Assembly (NCBI RefSeq): GCF_900115005.1 | Contig: NZ_FOUY01000026.1 | Location: 1 to 64,000, forward strand | Direction of reading: 5' to 3' | Source of the DNA: Pseudonocardia ammonioxydans | GTDB taxonomy: Bacteria > Actinomycetota > Actinomycetes > Mycobacteriales > Pseudonocardiaceae | DNA length: 64,000 nucleotides | In this document: positions 26,231 through 34,159 of the stretch, piece after piece | Numbering within the stretch: position 1 is the first letter of the stretch | Layout: every line of letters starts with the position of its first letter | The notes under the pieces: generated by a model | What the model was told of the DNA's origin: nothing | The model's input: the letters and a program-made list of their open reading frames with translations, nothing else | Databases searched by the model: none | Program-made: the position numbers and the translations under genes

Positions 26231-26318
26231 CATGTGCGGGGCCGGCGTGTGCCGGGCCCGCACATGCCGGGTCGTCGCGTGCCGGGTCGTCGTGTGCCGG
26301 GTCGTCGTGTGCCGGGCG
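26231..26318. repeat. Hairpin followed by 15-bp tandem repeats
   Basis: CATGTGCGGG (26231-26240) is the inverted copy of CCCGCACATG (26257-26266). It is followed at once by three 15-bp units built on TGCCGGGTCGTCGTG at 26265-26309 and a diverged fourth. The stretch lies in the 230-base gap between the divergent OhrR-like gene and the deaminase gene and is not coding. Confidence 0.8.
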
Positions 26319-26370
26319 CGGCGCGCCGGGACCACTATGGTCGGCCCCGAGCCGGAAGGGGTGGGCAGTG

Positions 26371-26847
26371 ATGGACGAGCGCGACCGGAGGCACCTGCGG
26401 CGCTGTGTCGAGCTGGCCGAGGAAGCGCTCTCGGCAGGCGACGAACCGTTCGGGTCGGTGCTGGTGGACGGTGCGGGGACGGTCCGCGCCGAGGACCGCA
26501 ACCGGGTCGCCGGCGGGGACCGGACCCGGCATCCGGAGTTCGAGCTGGCCCGGCGCTCGACCACGCTGCTGACACCCGACGAGCGGGCCGCGGCGACCGT
26601 GTACACCTCGGGCGAGCACTGCGCCATGTGCGCCGCCGCGCACGCGTGGGTGGGGCTGGGGCGGATCGTCTACGCCAGTTCGACGGCGCAGCTCGCCACG
26701 TGGAACCACGAGATGGGACGCCCGCCCGGCCCGGTGCGGCCGATGCCGGTGTCGGAGGTGGCGCCGGGGGTGCGGGTCGAGGGCCCGGACCCGGACCTGG
26801 CCCCACGGGTGCGGGAGTTGATCGAGCGCTTCCACCGCGGGAGCTGA
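26371..26847 (+). CDS. Nucleoside/base deaminase of the CDA superfamily
   Basis: The 158-residue protein has the zinc deaminase pattern: HPEFELA near residue 55 in the HxE position and SGEHCAMCAAAHAW near residue 82 for the paired cysteines. EEALSAGDEPFGSVLVDG near the N-terminus is typical of the guanine/tRNA-adenosine deaminase branch. The usual Pro before the first zinc cysteine is His here, and HPE replaces the common HAE, so substrate preference may differ. GGAAGGGG lies 11 bases before the ATG. An 18-bp hairpin follows the gene. Confidence 0.82.
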   Translation: MDERDRRHLRRCVELAEEALSAGDEPFGSVLVDGAGTVRAEDRNRVAGGDRTRHPEFELARRSTTLLTPDERAAATVYTSGEHCAMCAAAHAWVGLGRIVYASSTAQLATWNHEMGRPPGPVRPMPVSEVAPGVRVEGPDPDLAPRVRELIERFHRGS

Positions 26848-27145
26848 CGGCTCCCGGGAACTGGCAATGCCCGGGACTGGCAACGCCCGGGAGCCGACGC
26901 GGCCTGGGAGCCACGAGGGCGCGGAAGCCGAGGGAGGGTCCGGGGCGCGGCCGCCCCCGAAGCGGCCGCGCCCCGGACCGTGCGCACGACGGACCGGAAG
27001 GCTCCCCAGCACCCGGCCCGTTCCGAGGTCCGGTTCCCTTCGGGATACCCGCTCGCCGCGAGCCCGGCACGTGATCCGCCCGAGTTCACCCGATCTGCCC
27101 AGCGAGGACGGGGTGCGAGGTCCGGCCGGGCGAGGTCCGCGGCGC
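26848..27145. terminator. Intergenic region with an 18-bp perfect hairpin
   Basis: Nothing in this 298-base gap looks coding. It begins with repeated CTGGCAAYGCCCGGGA units and contains an exact 18-bp inverted repeat at 26937-26954 and 26962-26979 around a seven-base loop, the strongest stem in the window. It lies between convergent genes and could terminate both. Confidence 0.75.
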
Positions 27146-28240
27146 TCAGGCCGCCGGGCCGACCGGGAACCGCAGGACGGCACCCAGGCCGTCCGTGAGC
27201 GTGACGTCGTCGTCGGGGCGGGTGAGGACGACGGCACCGTCGGCCGCCGCCACGGCCCGGACCAGGGCGTCCGGCGCCGGCACCGGGGTCGTCGTCGCGT
27301 CGGGCAGGTCACCGGACCGCTCGGCGACCGCGGTCGGGTCGGCACCCACGACCAGCTCGGTGCCGGGCACGGCGGACGGGTCGACGAGCAGCGTCTCCAC
27401 GGCGTGCGCCCGGGCCGCGGCGGCCACGCCGGCCACCCCGGTGACCGCGAGCCCGTCCGAGCGGCCGGAGGCGGTCGCGAAGCTCGTCAGGTACTCGCCG
27501 CGCCGGCGTTCGCGGACGTCGCCGGCGGCGGCCCGCACGGTGTCGTCGACCTGGTCGGGCACGGCGCCGCCGGTGTTCTCGATCTCGGCCATGACCTCCG
27601 CGGAGGCCGGGGTCAGCTCGTCGCGCAACCGCGCCCGGGCCGGGGCGTCCCCGGCCACCACGAGCAGCGCGGCGTTGCCGCCGCGGACCAGCTTGTCGAC
27701 CCGTTCGGCGACCGCGTGGGCGTTGCGCTTCCAGGTCTCCTCGACCCGGGCGTCGGCACCGCCCTCGCCGGGTCCGGCCGTGCCGGCCTTGTGCACCGGG
27801 CCGGAGGAGCCGGAGTCGACCGTCTCGACCGTGCCGTCGACGGCGCGGATCTCGCCGCCGGCGTTGTCGATCGCCACGACGACGGTCGGGACGTCCTCCC
27901 CGACGGCGGCGAGCACCGGAAGCAGGTCCGGCACGCTCCCCCAGCTCGCGGTGCCCCGCTCCGGCGGGATCTCGGTGTGCCGGTCGAGCAGCACCTGCCG
28001 GGCGTCCGCGACGAGGACCCGGCCCGCGGTGCCGTCCGGCACGTCCGCGTCGGTGACCGCGTCGTCGAGCACCCCCAGCATCGCGTCGTCGGCGCCGGCG
28101 TCGGCGAGGCGCTCACGCAGGTCGCGCCACCGCAGCCGGTACTGCTCGGTCGCGTCGGCGGTGTCGTGCGTGGCGTCCATGACGACCGTCGCGAACGGGC
28201 CGTCGCTGTCACTCAGGGGTCGGATCCACTCGGTACGCAT
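27146..28240 (-). CDS. baeRF (archaeo-eukaryotic release factor-like) family protein, Rv2629-like
   Basis: The 364-residue protein resembles the mycobacterial Rv2629 group of bacterial eRF1/Vms1-like proteins. It opens with WIRPLSDSDGPFATVVMDATHDT and RWRDLRERLADAG, the family's hallmark, has a central KRNAHAVAERVDKLVRGGN and VVAGDAPARARLRDEL, and ends in an L7Ae/eRF1 domain-3-like part. Members are suspected to act on peptidyl-tRNA or stalled ribosomes, but this is not established for this branch. The ATG at 28240 was chosen over a GTG at 28273 because homology starts there. Confidence 0.75.
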   Translation of the reverse strand: MRTEWIRPLSDSDGPFATVVMDATHDTADATEQYRLRWRDLRERLADAGADDAMLGVLDDAVTDADVPDGTAGRVLVADARQVLLDRHTEIPPERGTASWGSVPDLLPVLAAVGEDVPTVVVAIDNAGGEIRAVDGTVETVDSGSSGPVHKAGTAGPGEGGADARVEETWKRNAHAVAERVDKLVRGGNAALLVVAGDAPARARLRDELTPASAEVMAEIENTGGAVPDQVDDTVRAAAGDVRERRRGEYLTSFATASGRSDGLAVTGVAGVAAAARAHAVETLLVDPSAVPGTELVVGADPTAVAERSGDLPDATTTPVPAPDALVRAVAAADGAVVLTRPDDDVTLTDGLGAVLRFPVGPAA

Positions 28241-28317
28241 CGCCTTCGACGTTCCCGGCACACGGCCGGGCAAACCCGCTGTGCGTGACGGCCCGCGCGG
28301 CGGGTACCCCGGCCTAC

Positions 28318-28707
28318 ATGGGTGATGACTTCGAGGACCGGATCCTGCTCACCATCGGTCCGGACGCGGCCTTCACGTACCTCTCGGACGTGCAGAACCT
28401 GCCGGGGCACTTCGCGGCACTGCGCGACGCCCGCCTGGTCGCGTCCGACCGGGTCGAGGTGACCGCGGACGTCGGCGGCACGCGGGTCGAGGGCGAGGCG
28501 TGGCTGCACCTCGACAACGCCGCCCGGCGGATGACCTGGGGCGCACCCGGGCCGGGCGACTACCGCGGCGAGCTGACGGTGCACGACGCCGGACCGGGCT
28601 CGGAGGTCGTGGTGCGGCTGCACACCGAGCAGGCCGGCGGCGTCGACGTGCAGCAGGGGCTGCGCGACTCGCTGCAGCTCATCGGGGAACGGCTCGGGCA
28701 GGCCTGA
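28318..28707 (+). CDS. SRPBCC-fold protein (START/polyketide-cyclase-like)
   Basis: The 129-residue protein opens with MGDDFEDRILLTIGPDAAFTYLSDVQNLPGHF, the typical SRPBCC beginning in which the helix after the first strand starts PDAAFTYL, and ends with a long amphipathic helix, as expected for a hydrophobic-pocket fold. Ligand and function are unknown. The ATG at 28318 follows TACCCC by seven bases; a GTG at 28285 is in frame. It is divergent from the baeRF gene. Confidence 0.75.
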   Translation: MGDDFEDRILLTIGPDAAFTYLSDVQNLPGHFAALRDARLVASDRVEVTADVGGTRVEGEAWLHLDNAARRMTWGAPGPGDYRGELTVHDAGPGSEVVVRLHTEQAGGVDVQQGLRDSLQLIGERLGQA

Positions 28708-28820
28708 CGCCCCACCGCGGGTGGTTCGTGCGGTCCCTCCCGCTGCTCGGGCACACTCGGTGACCACTGCGGCAGGCGATCCGCTGCCGCGGTGTCCGAA
28801 CCGACCAGCCCGGGAGTGTC

Positions 28821-29234
28821 GTGCCCGCACCGAACCAGCACACGTCCACACCGCACTCCCCTGTCGCGGCCGGACGGCCCGCGGCGCCGGTCCTGGCGCT
28901 GCGCGTGCTGACCCTCGCCACCGTCGTCGTGCTGGGCTGGCAGTTCGCCACGGCGGCCGGCCTGTTCACCGGGAGCGGCCCCGGCCCGCACGGGGCCGGG
29001 GCGATCGTCCTGCACGTCGTGACCGGCCTGACCGCGCTGGCCGCCGGCTGGCTCGGGGGCGTGCGCGGCGGTCCGTGGTGGCCGACGGTGCTCGCCGCGG
29101 CCGCGTTCGGGTTCACCTTCGTCCAGGCCGCGTTCGGCGAGATCTCCGGACTGGTCGTGCACCTGCCCGGCGCGATGGCGCTGACCGTGACCACCGTCTG
29201 GCTGGCCGCCTGGTCGTTCCTGCGCGCGCCGTGA
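28821..29234 (+). CDS. Small integral membrane protein
   Basis: The 137-residue protein has four hydrophobic segments, around residues 24-48, 57-78, 84-104 and 110-133, with short loops and a Pro-rich N-terminus. No family is recognised. The GTG at 28821 has GGGAG six bases upstream. It precedes the isoprenoid operon but is separated from it by a repeat-bearing gap. Confidence 0.65.
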   Translation: MPAPNQHTSTPHSPVAAGRPAAPVLALRVLTLATVVVLGWQFATAAGLFTGSGPGPHGAGAIVLHVVTGLTALAAGWLGGVRGGPWWPTVLAAAAFGFTFVQAAFGEISGLVVHLPGAMALTVTTVWLAAWSFLRAP

Positions 29235-29241
29235 CGGTGGC

Positions 29242-29277
29242 GGTGTGGGCTTCAGGAGCGGTGTGGGCTTCAGGAGC
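29242..29277. repeat. Two exact 18-bp tandem repeats
   Basis: GGTGTGGGCTTCAGGAGC occurs at 29242-29259 and again at 29260-29277, in the gap between the small membrane protein and the polyprenyl synthase gene. It is not coding. Confidence 0.9.
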
Positions 29278-29404
29278 GGTGTCCGATTCGCCGGGCGGGA
29301 ACCCGCCGCCGCCCATAGTCTCTCCCGGACCGGTTCCACACAGGCCGGGTCCACACATCCGGCAGGGGCTCCCCACTGGCCCCACGGTTGCGGCGGAAGG
29401 CGGC

Positions 29405-30601
29405 ATGATGGTGGTCGAGACGGAACAGGCCGGCCGACGGGAGCGGCAGCGCGCCGACCCGGACCCGGCCTCCCCGGCCCGCACCTGGACCGACGATACC
29501 CGGGACCGGGTCCGGGCCGTGGTCGACGAGACCGTGCGCCGCCGGTGCGCCGAGCACGTCCACTCCATGCCCGGCGCCGGGTTCGTCACCGACGTGCTGG
29601 TCGACTTCGTCTCCCGTGGCAAGTATCTGCGCTCGATGTTCGGCTACCTGGGCTGGCGGTGCGCCGCGCCCGAGTCCGCCGCCGCGCTGCACGCCGTCGC
29701 CGGCCTCGAGCTGCTGCACGCCTTCGCCCTGCTGCAGGACGACGTCATGGACGGCTCCCGGCTGCGCCGCGGGAACCCCACCGTGCACGTCCAGCTCGCC
29801 GGCTGGCACCGCAGCCGGCAGCTGTCCGGCGACCCCGACCGGTTCGGCGAGTCCGGTGCCACCCTGCTCGCCGACCTGTGCCTGGTCTGGGCCGAGCAGG
29901 CCATGCGCGAGAGCGGGCTGCCCCGCACCGCGCTCGACCGGGGCTGGCCGCGCTACGACACGATGCGTTCCGAGCTCGCGGTCGGCCAGTTCGCGGACCT
30001 GCTCAACGACGCCCGCCGCACCCCCGCGTTCGACGACGTCCTCGACGTCCTGCGCCGCAAGTCCGGCAACTACACCGTGCGGCGTCCCCTCGAGCTCGGC
30101 GCCGCCATGGCCGGTGCCGACGACGACCTGCTGGCGCTGCTCGGCGACTACGGCACGATGGTCGGCGAGGCGTTCCAGATGCGCGACGACGTCCTCGGCG
30201 TCTTCGGCACCGACGCCACCGGCAAGCCCACCGGCGACGACCTGGCCGAACGCAAGGCCACCAGCCTGGTCGTGCTCGCCCGCGAGCTCGCCGACGACGG
30301 CACCCGCGACCGGCTCGACGCCCTGCTCCACGGCCCGGGCCCGGCAGACCCCGCCGGCCGTCCCGACAGCCCCGCCGGCCCCGGAAGCACAGTCGGCCCC
30401 GGAAGCACAGTCGATGTACCGGCGGCCCGGACGCTGATCGAGGCCACCGGCGCCCGCCGCCGCCTCGAGGAGCTGATCACCACCCGGGTCGAGGGCGCGC
30501 TGCGGCTGGTCGACGGCGCGGTCGCCGAGGGGCGGCTGCCCGACGACGTGGCCGCCGTGCTGCGGGCGATGGCCGTGCGCTGCGCGGACCGGATCGCTTG
30601 A
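29405..30601 (+). CDS. Polyprenyl (geranylgeranyl-type) diphosphate synthase
   Basis: The 398-residue enzyme condenses isopentenyl diphosphate with allylic diphosphates. Both aspartate-rich motifs are present: LLQDDVMDGSRLRRG near residue 112 and QMRDDVLGVFG near 258, with KATSLVV near 282. It resembles CrtE/IdsA-type enzymes and probably supplies geranylgeranyl diphosphate to the operon. Starts with two ATG codons behind GGAAGG. Near residues 325-336 two GPGSTV hexapeptides come from an exact 18-bp DNA duplication in a Gly/Pro-rich insert of the C-terminal part. Confidence 0.9.
   Translation: MMVVETEQAGRRERQRADPDPASPARTWTDDTRDRVRAVVDETVRRRCAEHVHSMPGAGFVTDVLVDFVSRGKYLRSMFGYLGWRCAAPESAAALHAVAGLELLHAFALLQDDVMDGSRLRRGNPTVHVQLAGWHRSRQLSGDPDRFGESGATLLADLCLVWAEQAMRESGLPRTALDRGWPRYDTMRSELAVGQFADLLNDARRTPAFDDVLDVLRRKSGNYTVRRPLELGAAMAGADDDLLALLGDYGTMVGEAFQMRDDVLGVFGTDATGKPTGDDLAERKATSLVVLARELADDGTRDRLDALLHGPGPADPAGRPDSPAGPGSTVGPGSTVDVPAARTLIEATGARRRLEELITTRVEGALRLVDGAVAEGRLPDDVAAVLRAMAVRCADRIA
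30377..30412. repeat. Two exact 18-bp repeats inside the polyprenyl synthase gene
   Basis: GGCCCCGGAAGCACAGTC at 30377-30394 is repeated at 30395-30412, in frame, encoding GPGSTV twice. Confidence 0.9.
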
Positions 30602-30660
30602 GCGGCACCCGCACGGCCCCCGCGACGGCGCCGGTTCCGTCCGGTCCTACCCTCCGGATC

Positions 30661-31413
30661 ATGGTCGACACTCCTGTTTCCCGCGCCCCCCGTACCGGAG
30701 CCGTCGGCCGCGCCGGCCTGCCCCGCCACGAGGTGCCCACCCACTTCGACGACGGCGCGGGCGACTACGACCGCCTGGTCGGGATGAACCCCGGCTACCA
30801 CGACCACCTGCGCGCGTCCGCCGCGCGGATGCGGCTGCCGCACGACGGCGCCGGCCTGCGGTTGCTCGACGCCGGCTGCGGGACCGGGGCCTCGACCGCC
30901 GCGCTGCTGGGTGTCGCACCGCGCGCCGAGATCGTCGGGGTCGACGCCTCGGCCGGGATGCTGGAGCGGGCGCGGACGAAGCCGTGGCCCGGATCGGTGC
31001 GGTTCGTGCACACGACCGCGGAGGCGATGGAGGGCGTCGAGGGGCCGTTCGACGCGATCCTCGCCGCCTACCTGCTGCGCAACCTCGACGACCCGGACGC
31101 CCAGCTGCGCCGCTTCCGCGAGCTGCTGCGCCCCGGCGGGACGCTGGCGCTGCACGAGTACTCGGTCGCCGACTCGCCGCGGGCCCGCGCCGTCTGGCAC
31201 GCGGTCAGCTGGGGCGTGATCATCCCGCTGGGCCGGGCCGCCACCGGCGAGACGGCGCTCTACCGGCACCTGTGGCGCAGCGTGAACTCCTTCGACGGTG
31301 TCGGGCGGCTGCGGGACCGGATGCGGGCCGCCGGGTTCGACGCCGTGCACTCCGAGACGATGACCGGCTGGCAGAACGGCGTCGTGCACACCGTCCTGGG
31401 GACCCGCCCGTGA
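30661..31413 (+). CDS. SAM-dependent methyltransferase (UbiE/CrtT-like)
   Basis: The 250-residue class I methyltransferase has motif I LLDAGCGTGASTAAL near residue 62, VGVDASAGMLERA near 84 and LRPGGTLALHEYS near 155. PTHFDDGAGDYDRLVGMNPGYH near the N-terminus resembles quinone or carotenoid methylases. TACCCT lies seven bases before the ATG, suggesting a leaderless promoter inside the operon. Its stop overlaps the next gene's GTG, so it is coupled to the CrtU-like enzyme. A carotenoid or related terpenoid substrate is inferred from context. Confidence 0.83.
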   Translation: MVDTPVSRAPRTGAVGRAGLPRHEVPTHFDDGAGDYDRLVGMNPGYHDHLRASAARMRLPHDGAGLRLLDAGCGTGASTAALLGVAPRAEIVGVDASAGMLERARTKPWPGSVRFVHTTAEAMEGVEGPFDAILAAYLLRNLDDPDAQLRRFRELLRPGGTLALHEYSVADSPRARAVWHAVSWGVIIPLGRAATGETALYRHLWRSVNSFDGVGRLRDRMRAAGFDAVHSETMTGWQNGVVHTVLGTRP

Positions 31414-32990
31414 GTACCCGGCCGACCGACCCGCGCCGGGTGCACCACCCGCCCGCGGGCGGGCTCGGGGACGCGGGCCTGCTCGGCCGGCGCCCGCGCG
31501 CGGTCGTCGTCGGCGGCGGCATCGCCGGGCTGGCCGCGGCGACCGGGCTCGCCGAGCGGGGTGTCACGGTCGAGGTGCTCGAGCGCGAGTCCTACCTGGG
31601 CGGGCGGGTCGGCGGGTGGCGGGACCGCCTGCCGGACGGCACGCCGGTGTCGATGGGCCGTGGCTTCCACGCGTTCTTCCGGCAGTACTACAACCTGCGC
31701 AACCTGCTGCGGCGCGGCGACCCCGGCCTCGACCGGCTCGTCCCGCTGGAGGACTACCCGCTCGTCGACGCCGAGGGCCGGGTCGACTCGTTCCGCTCGC
31801 TGCCCCGCACGCCGCCGTGGAACGCCGTGCTGTTCGCCCTGCGCAGCCCCACCTTCCGGCCGTCGGACCTGCTGCGGCTGGACCCACGGGCGGCCGCGCC
31901 GCTGGCGAACGTGTCGGTGCCCGGGATCTACGAGGCCCTCGACCACGTCGACGCGGCGAGCTTCGTGGAGTCGGTCAACTTCCCGCCCGCGGCCCGGCAC
32001 CTGGCGTTCGAGGTGTTCTCCCGCAGCTTCTTCGCACCCCCGTCGGCGATGTCGGCGGCCGAGCTGGCGACGATGTTCCACCTCTACTTCCTCGGCTCGT
32101 CCGAGGGGCTGGTGTTCGACGTCCCCGACGACGGGTTCGACGTCGCGCTGTGGGAGCCGCTGCGGCACTACCTGACCACCCGCGGTGTCACGTTCCGGAC
32201 CGGCGTCACGGTCTCGTCGGTCAGCAGGGTCTCGTCGGCCACCAGGGGCTCCCCGGCCACAGGGGACGTCCACGGTGGATGGTTCCACGTGGATCATTCC
32301 GACGGCGGTACCTCCGGAGTGGACGCCGTGGTGCTCGCCCCGGACGTCGCCGGGCTGCGGGAGATCGTCGCCGCGTCTCCCGGCCTGGGCGATGCCGGCT
32401 GGCGCGCCGACGTCGCCGCGCTCGGCAGCGCTCCGCCGTTCCTGGTCCAGCGGCTGTGGCTGGACCGCCCGGTCCGCGCGGACCGGCCGCCGTTCCTGGG
32501 CACCGGCGGCCTGGACCCGCTGGACAACATCTCGGTGCTGGACCGCTACGAGCAGGACGCGGCGGCGTGGGCCGCCCGGCACGGCGGGTCGGTGGTCGAG
32601 CTGCACGCCTACTCGGCCGTCCTGCCGCCCGACGAGGTGCGCAGCCGCTGCCTGGCCCGGCTGCACAAGATCTACCCGGAGACCGCCGGGGCGCGGACCG
32701 TCGGCGAGCTCGTCGAGTGGCGCGCGGACTGCCCGATGTTCGGCGTCGGCGACTTCGCCCGCCGGCCCACCGTCGCGTCCCCGGTGGACGGCCTGGTGCT
32801 GGCGGGGGACGGTATCCGGATCGACCTGCCCGTGGCGCTGATGGAACGGGCGGCAGCCACCGGCTGGCAGGCGGCGAACCGGCTGCTGGCCGGCTGGGGG
32901 CTCGCCGGGCACCCGCTGGAGACGGTCCCCACCGGGGGGCGGCTCGGGCCGCTGACCCGTGCCGCCGCCCACGTGATGCGACAGCGCTGA
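31410..32990 (+). CDS. CrtU-like FAD-dependent carotenoid desaturase/methylase
   Basis: The 526-residue protein has an N-terminal FAD motif VVVGGGIAGLAAATGLAERG near residue 32, ERESYLGGRVGGWRD, then GRGFHAFFRQYYNLRNLLRR near 85, which is typical of CrtU isorenieratene synthases and related phytoene-desaturase-fold enzymes. GDGIRIDLPVALMERAAATG near residue 468 closes the FAD fold. CrtU turns beta-ionone rings aromatic; here CrtB, CrtI and CrtY are absent, so the substrate is unsettled. The insert SSVSRVSSATRGSPATG near residue 270 is low-complexity. Coupled by GTGA to the methyltransferase. Confidence 0.8.
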   Translation: MSTRPTDPRRVHHPPAGGLGDAGLLGRRPRAVVVGGGIAGLAAATGLAERGVTVEVLERESYLGGRVGGWRDRLPDGTPVSMGRGFHAFFRQYYNLRNLLRRGDPGLDRLVPLEDYPLVDAEGRVDSFRSLPRTPPWNAVLFALRSPTFRPSDLLRLDPRAAAPLANVSVPGIYEALDHVDAASFVESVNFPPAARHLAFEVFSRSFFAPPSAMSAAELATMFHLYFLGSSEGLVFDVPDDGFDVALWEPLRHYLTTRGVTFRTGVTVSSVSRVSSATRGSPATGDVHGGWFHVDHSDGGTSGVDAVVLAPDVAGLREIVAASPGLGDAGWRADVAALGSAPPFLVQRLWLDRPVRADRPPFLGTGGLDPLDNISVLDRYEQDAAAWAARHGGSVVELHAYSAVLPPDEVRSRCLARLHKIYPETAGARTVGELVEWRADCPMFGVGDFARRPTVASPVDGLVLAGDGIRIDLPVALMERAAATGWQAANRLLAGWGLAGHPLETVPTGGRLGPLTRAAAHVMRQR

Positions 32991-33015
32991 GACCGGGCCG
33001 CGCCACGAGGTCGAC

Positions 33016-33090
33016 GAGCACGAGGGCACCGAGCACGAGGGCGCCGAGCACCCGGAAGACGAGCACCAGGAAGACGAGCCCGAGGAAGAG
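33016..33090. repeat. Five 15-bp repeats before the Rieske gene
   Basis: Units begin at 33016, 33031, 33046, 33061 and 33076 and share GAGCAC plus a purine-rich tail. The final GAGGAAGAGG also serves as ribosome site of the next gene. The stretch follows the CrtU-like stop codon. Confidence 0.85.
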
Positions 33091-33098
33091 GACCCGTG

Positions 33099-34109
33099 AT
33101 GACCCTGCTGTCCCGTCTGACCGAGCGGTGGCCCGCGTCGTGGCCGCTGCAACCGCTGCCGGCGTCGCAGTGGGCGCGCCAGGGGCCCACCCACGCCGGG
33201 GCCGACCCGAAGCTGATCGCGGCGGCGCTGGAGCGGGCGCAGGCCCGCCCGTCGGGGAACTGGTTCGTGCTCGCGGCGAGCCGGCAGGTGCGGGCCGACC
33301 GGCCGTTCGGCACCACGGTCGGCGGGACCGAGCTCGTCGCCTGGCGGGACACCGCCGGTGTCGTGCGGGTCGGCCCGGGCGCCTGCCCGCACCTCGGCGC
33401 CCCGATGGCACTCGCCGCCGTCGACTGCGGGGAGCTGGTGTGCCGCTGGCACGGCCTGCGCCTCGGCGCGCAGTCCGGCCCGGGCTGGGCGCCCCTCCCC
33501 GCGCACGACGACGGCGTGCTCGTCTGGGTCCGGCTCGACGACCTCGGCGGGGAGGAGCCCACCGAGGCCCCCGTCGTCCCGGCCCGCCCGGCCGGCGCCG
33601 TCCTCGACGCGGTCACCACGCTCACCGGCGTCTGCGAGCCGGAGGACATCGTCGCCAATCGGCTGGACCCGTGGCACGGCGCGTGGTTCCACCCGTACTC
33701 CTTCCAGCGCCTCGACGTGGAGTCCGCCCCGGCCGTCACCGAGGTCACCGAGGCCGAGGACCGGTTCCTGGTGACGGTCACGTTCAAGGTCGGGCCGGGG
33801 CTCGGCGTCCCGGTGCGGGCGGAGTTCGTGTGCCCGGAGCCGCGCACCGTCGTGATGCGGATCGTGGAGGGCGAGGGCGTCGGCAGCGTCGTCGAGACGC
33901 ACGCGACCCCGCGCGGGCCGGGTCACGACGGCCGGCCGCGCACCTCGGTGATCGAGGCCGTGGTCGCGGGGTCGGAGCGCCCGGGGTTCGCGGTCGCCTC
34001 CCGGGTCGCGCCGGCGATCCGGCCGATGATGGCCCGGGCCGCCACCCGGCTCTGGCGCGACGACCTGGACTACGCCGAGCGCCGCTACACGCTGCGGGCC
34101 CGCCCCTGA
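33099..34109 (+). CDS. Rieske [2Fe-2S] protein, DUF5914-like
   Basis: The 336-residue protein has one Rieske cluster site, CPHLGAP near residue 93 and CRWHGL near 112, followed by a longer domain with WHGAWFHPYSFQRLD near residue 190 that resembles the DUF5914 proteins found in carotenoid and terpenoid clusters. It may act as an oxygenase or electron carrier for the CrtU-like enzyme; this is inference. The ATG at 33099 has GAGG seven bases upstream; a GTG directly before it is possible. It ends the operon. Confidence 0.78.
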   Translation: MTLLSRLTERWPASWPLQPLPASQWARQGPTHAGADPKLIAAALERAQARPSGNWFVLAASRQVRADRPFGTTVGGTELVAWRDTAGVVRVGPGACPHLGAPMALAAVDCGELVCRWHGLRLGAQSGPGWAPLPAHDDGVLVWVRLDDLGGEEPTEAPVVPARPAGAVLDAVTTLTGVCEPEDIVANRLDPWHGAWFHPYSFQRLDVESAPAVTEVTEAEDRFLVTVTFKVGPGLGVPVRAEFVCPEPRTVVMRIVEGEGVGSVVETHATPRGPGHDGRPRTSVIEAVVAGSERPGFAVASRVAPAIRPMMARAATRLWRDDLDYAERRYTLRARP

Positions 34110-34159
34110 TCGCGGGCCGTCCCTGATCGCGGGCCGTCCTGATGGTGGCCCGGCCCTGG

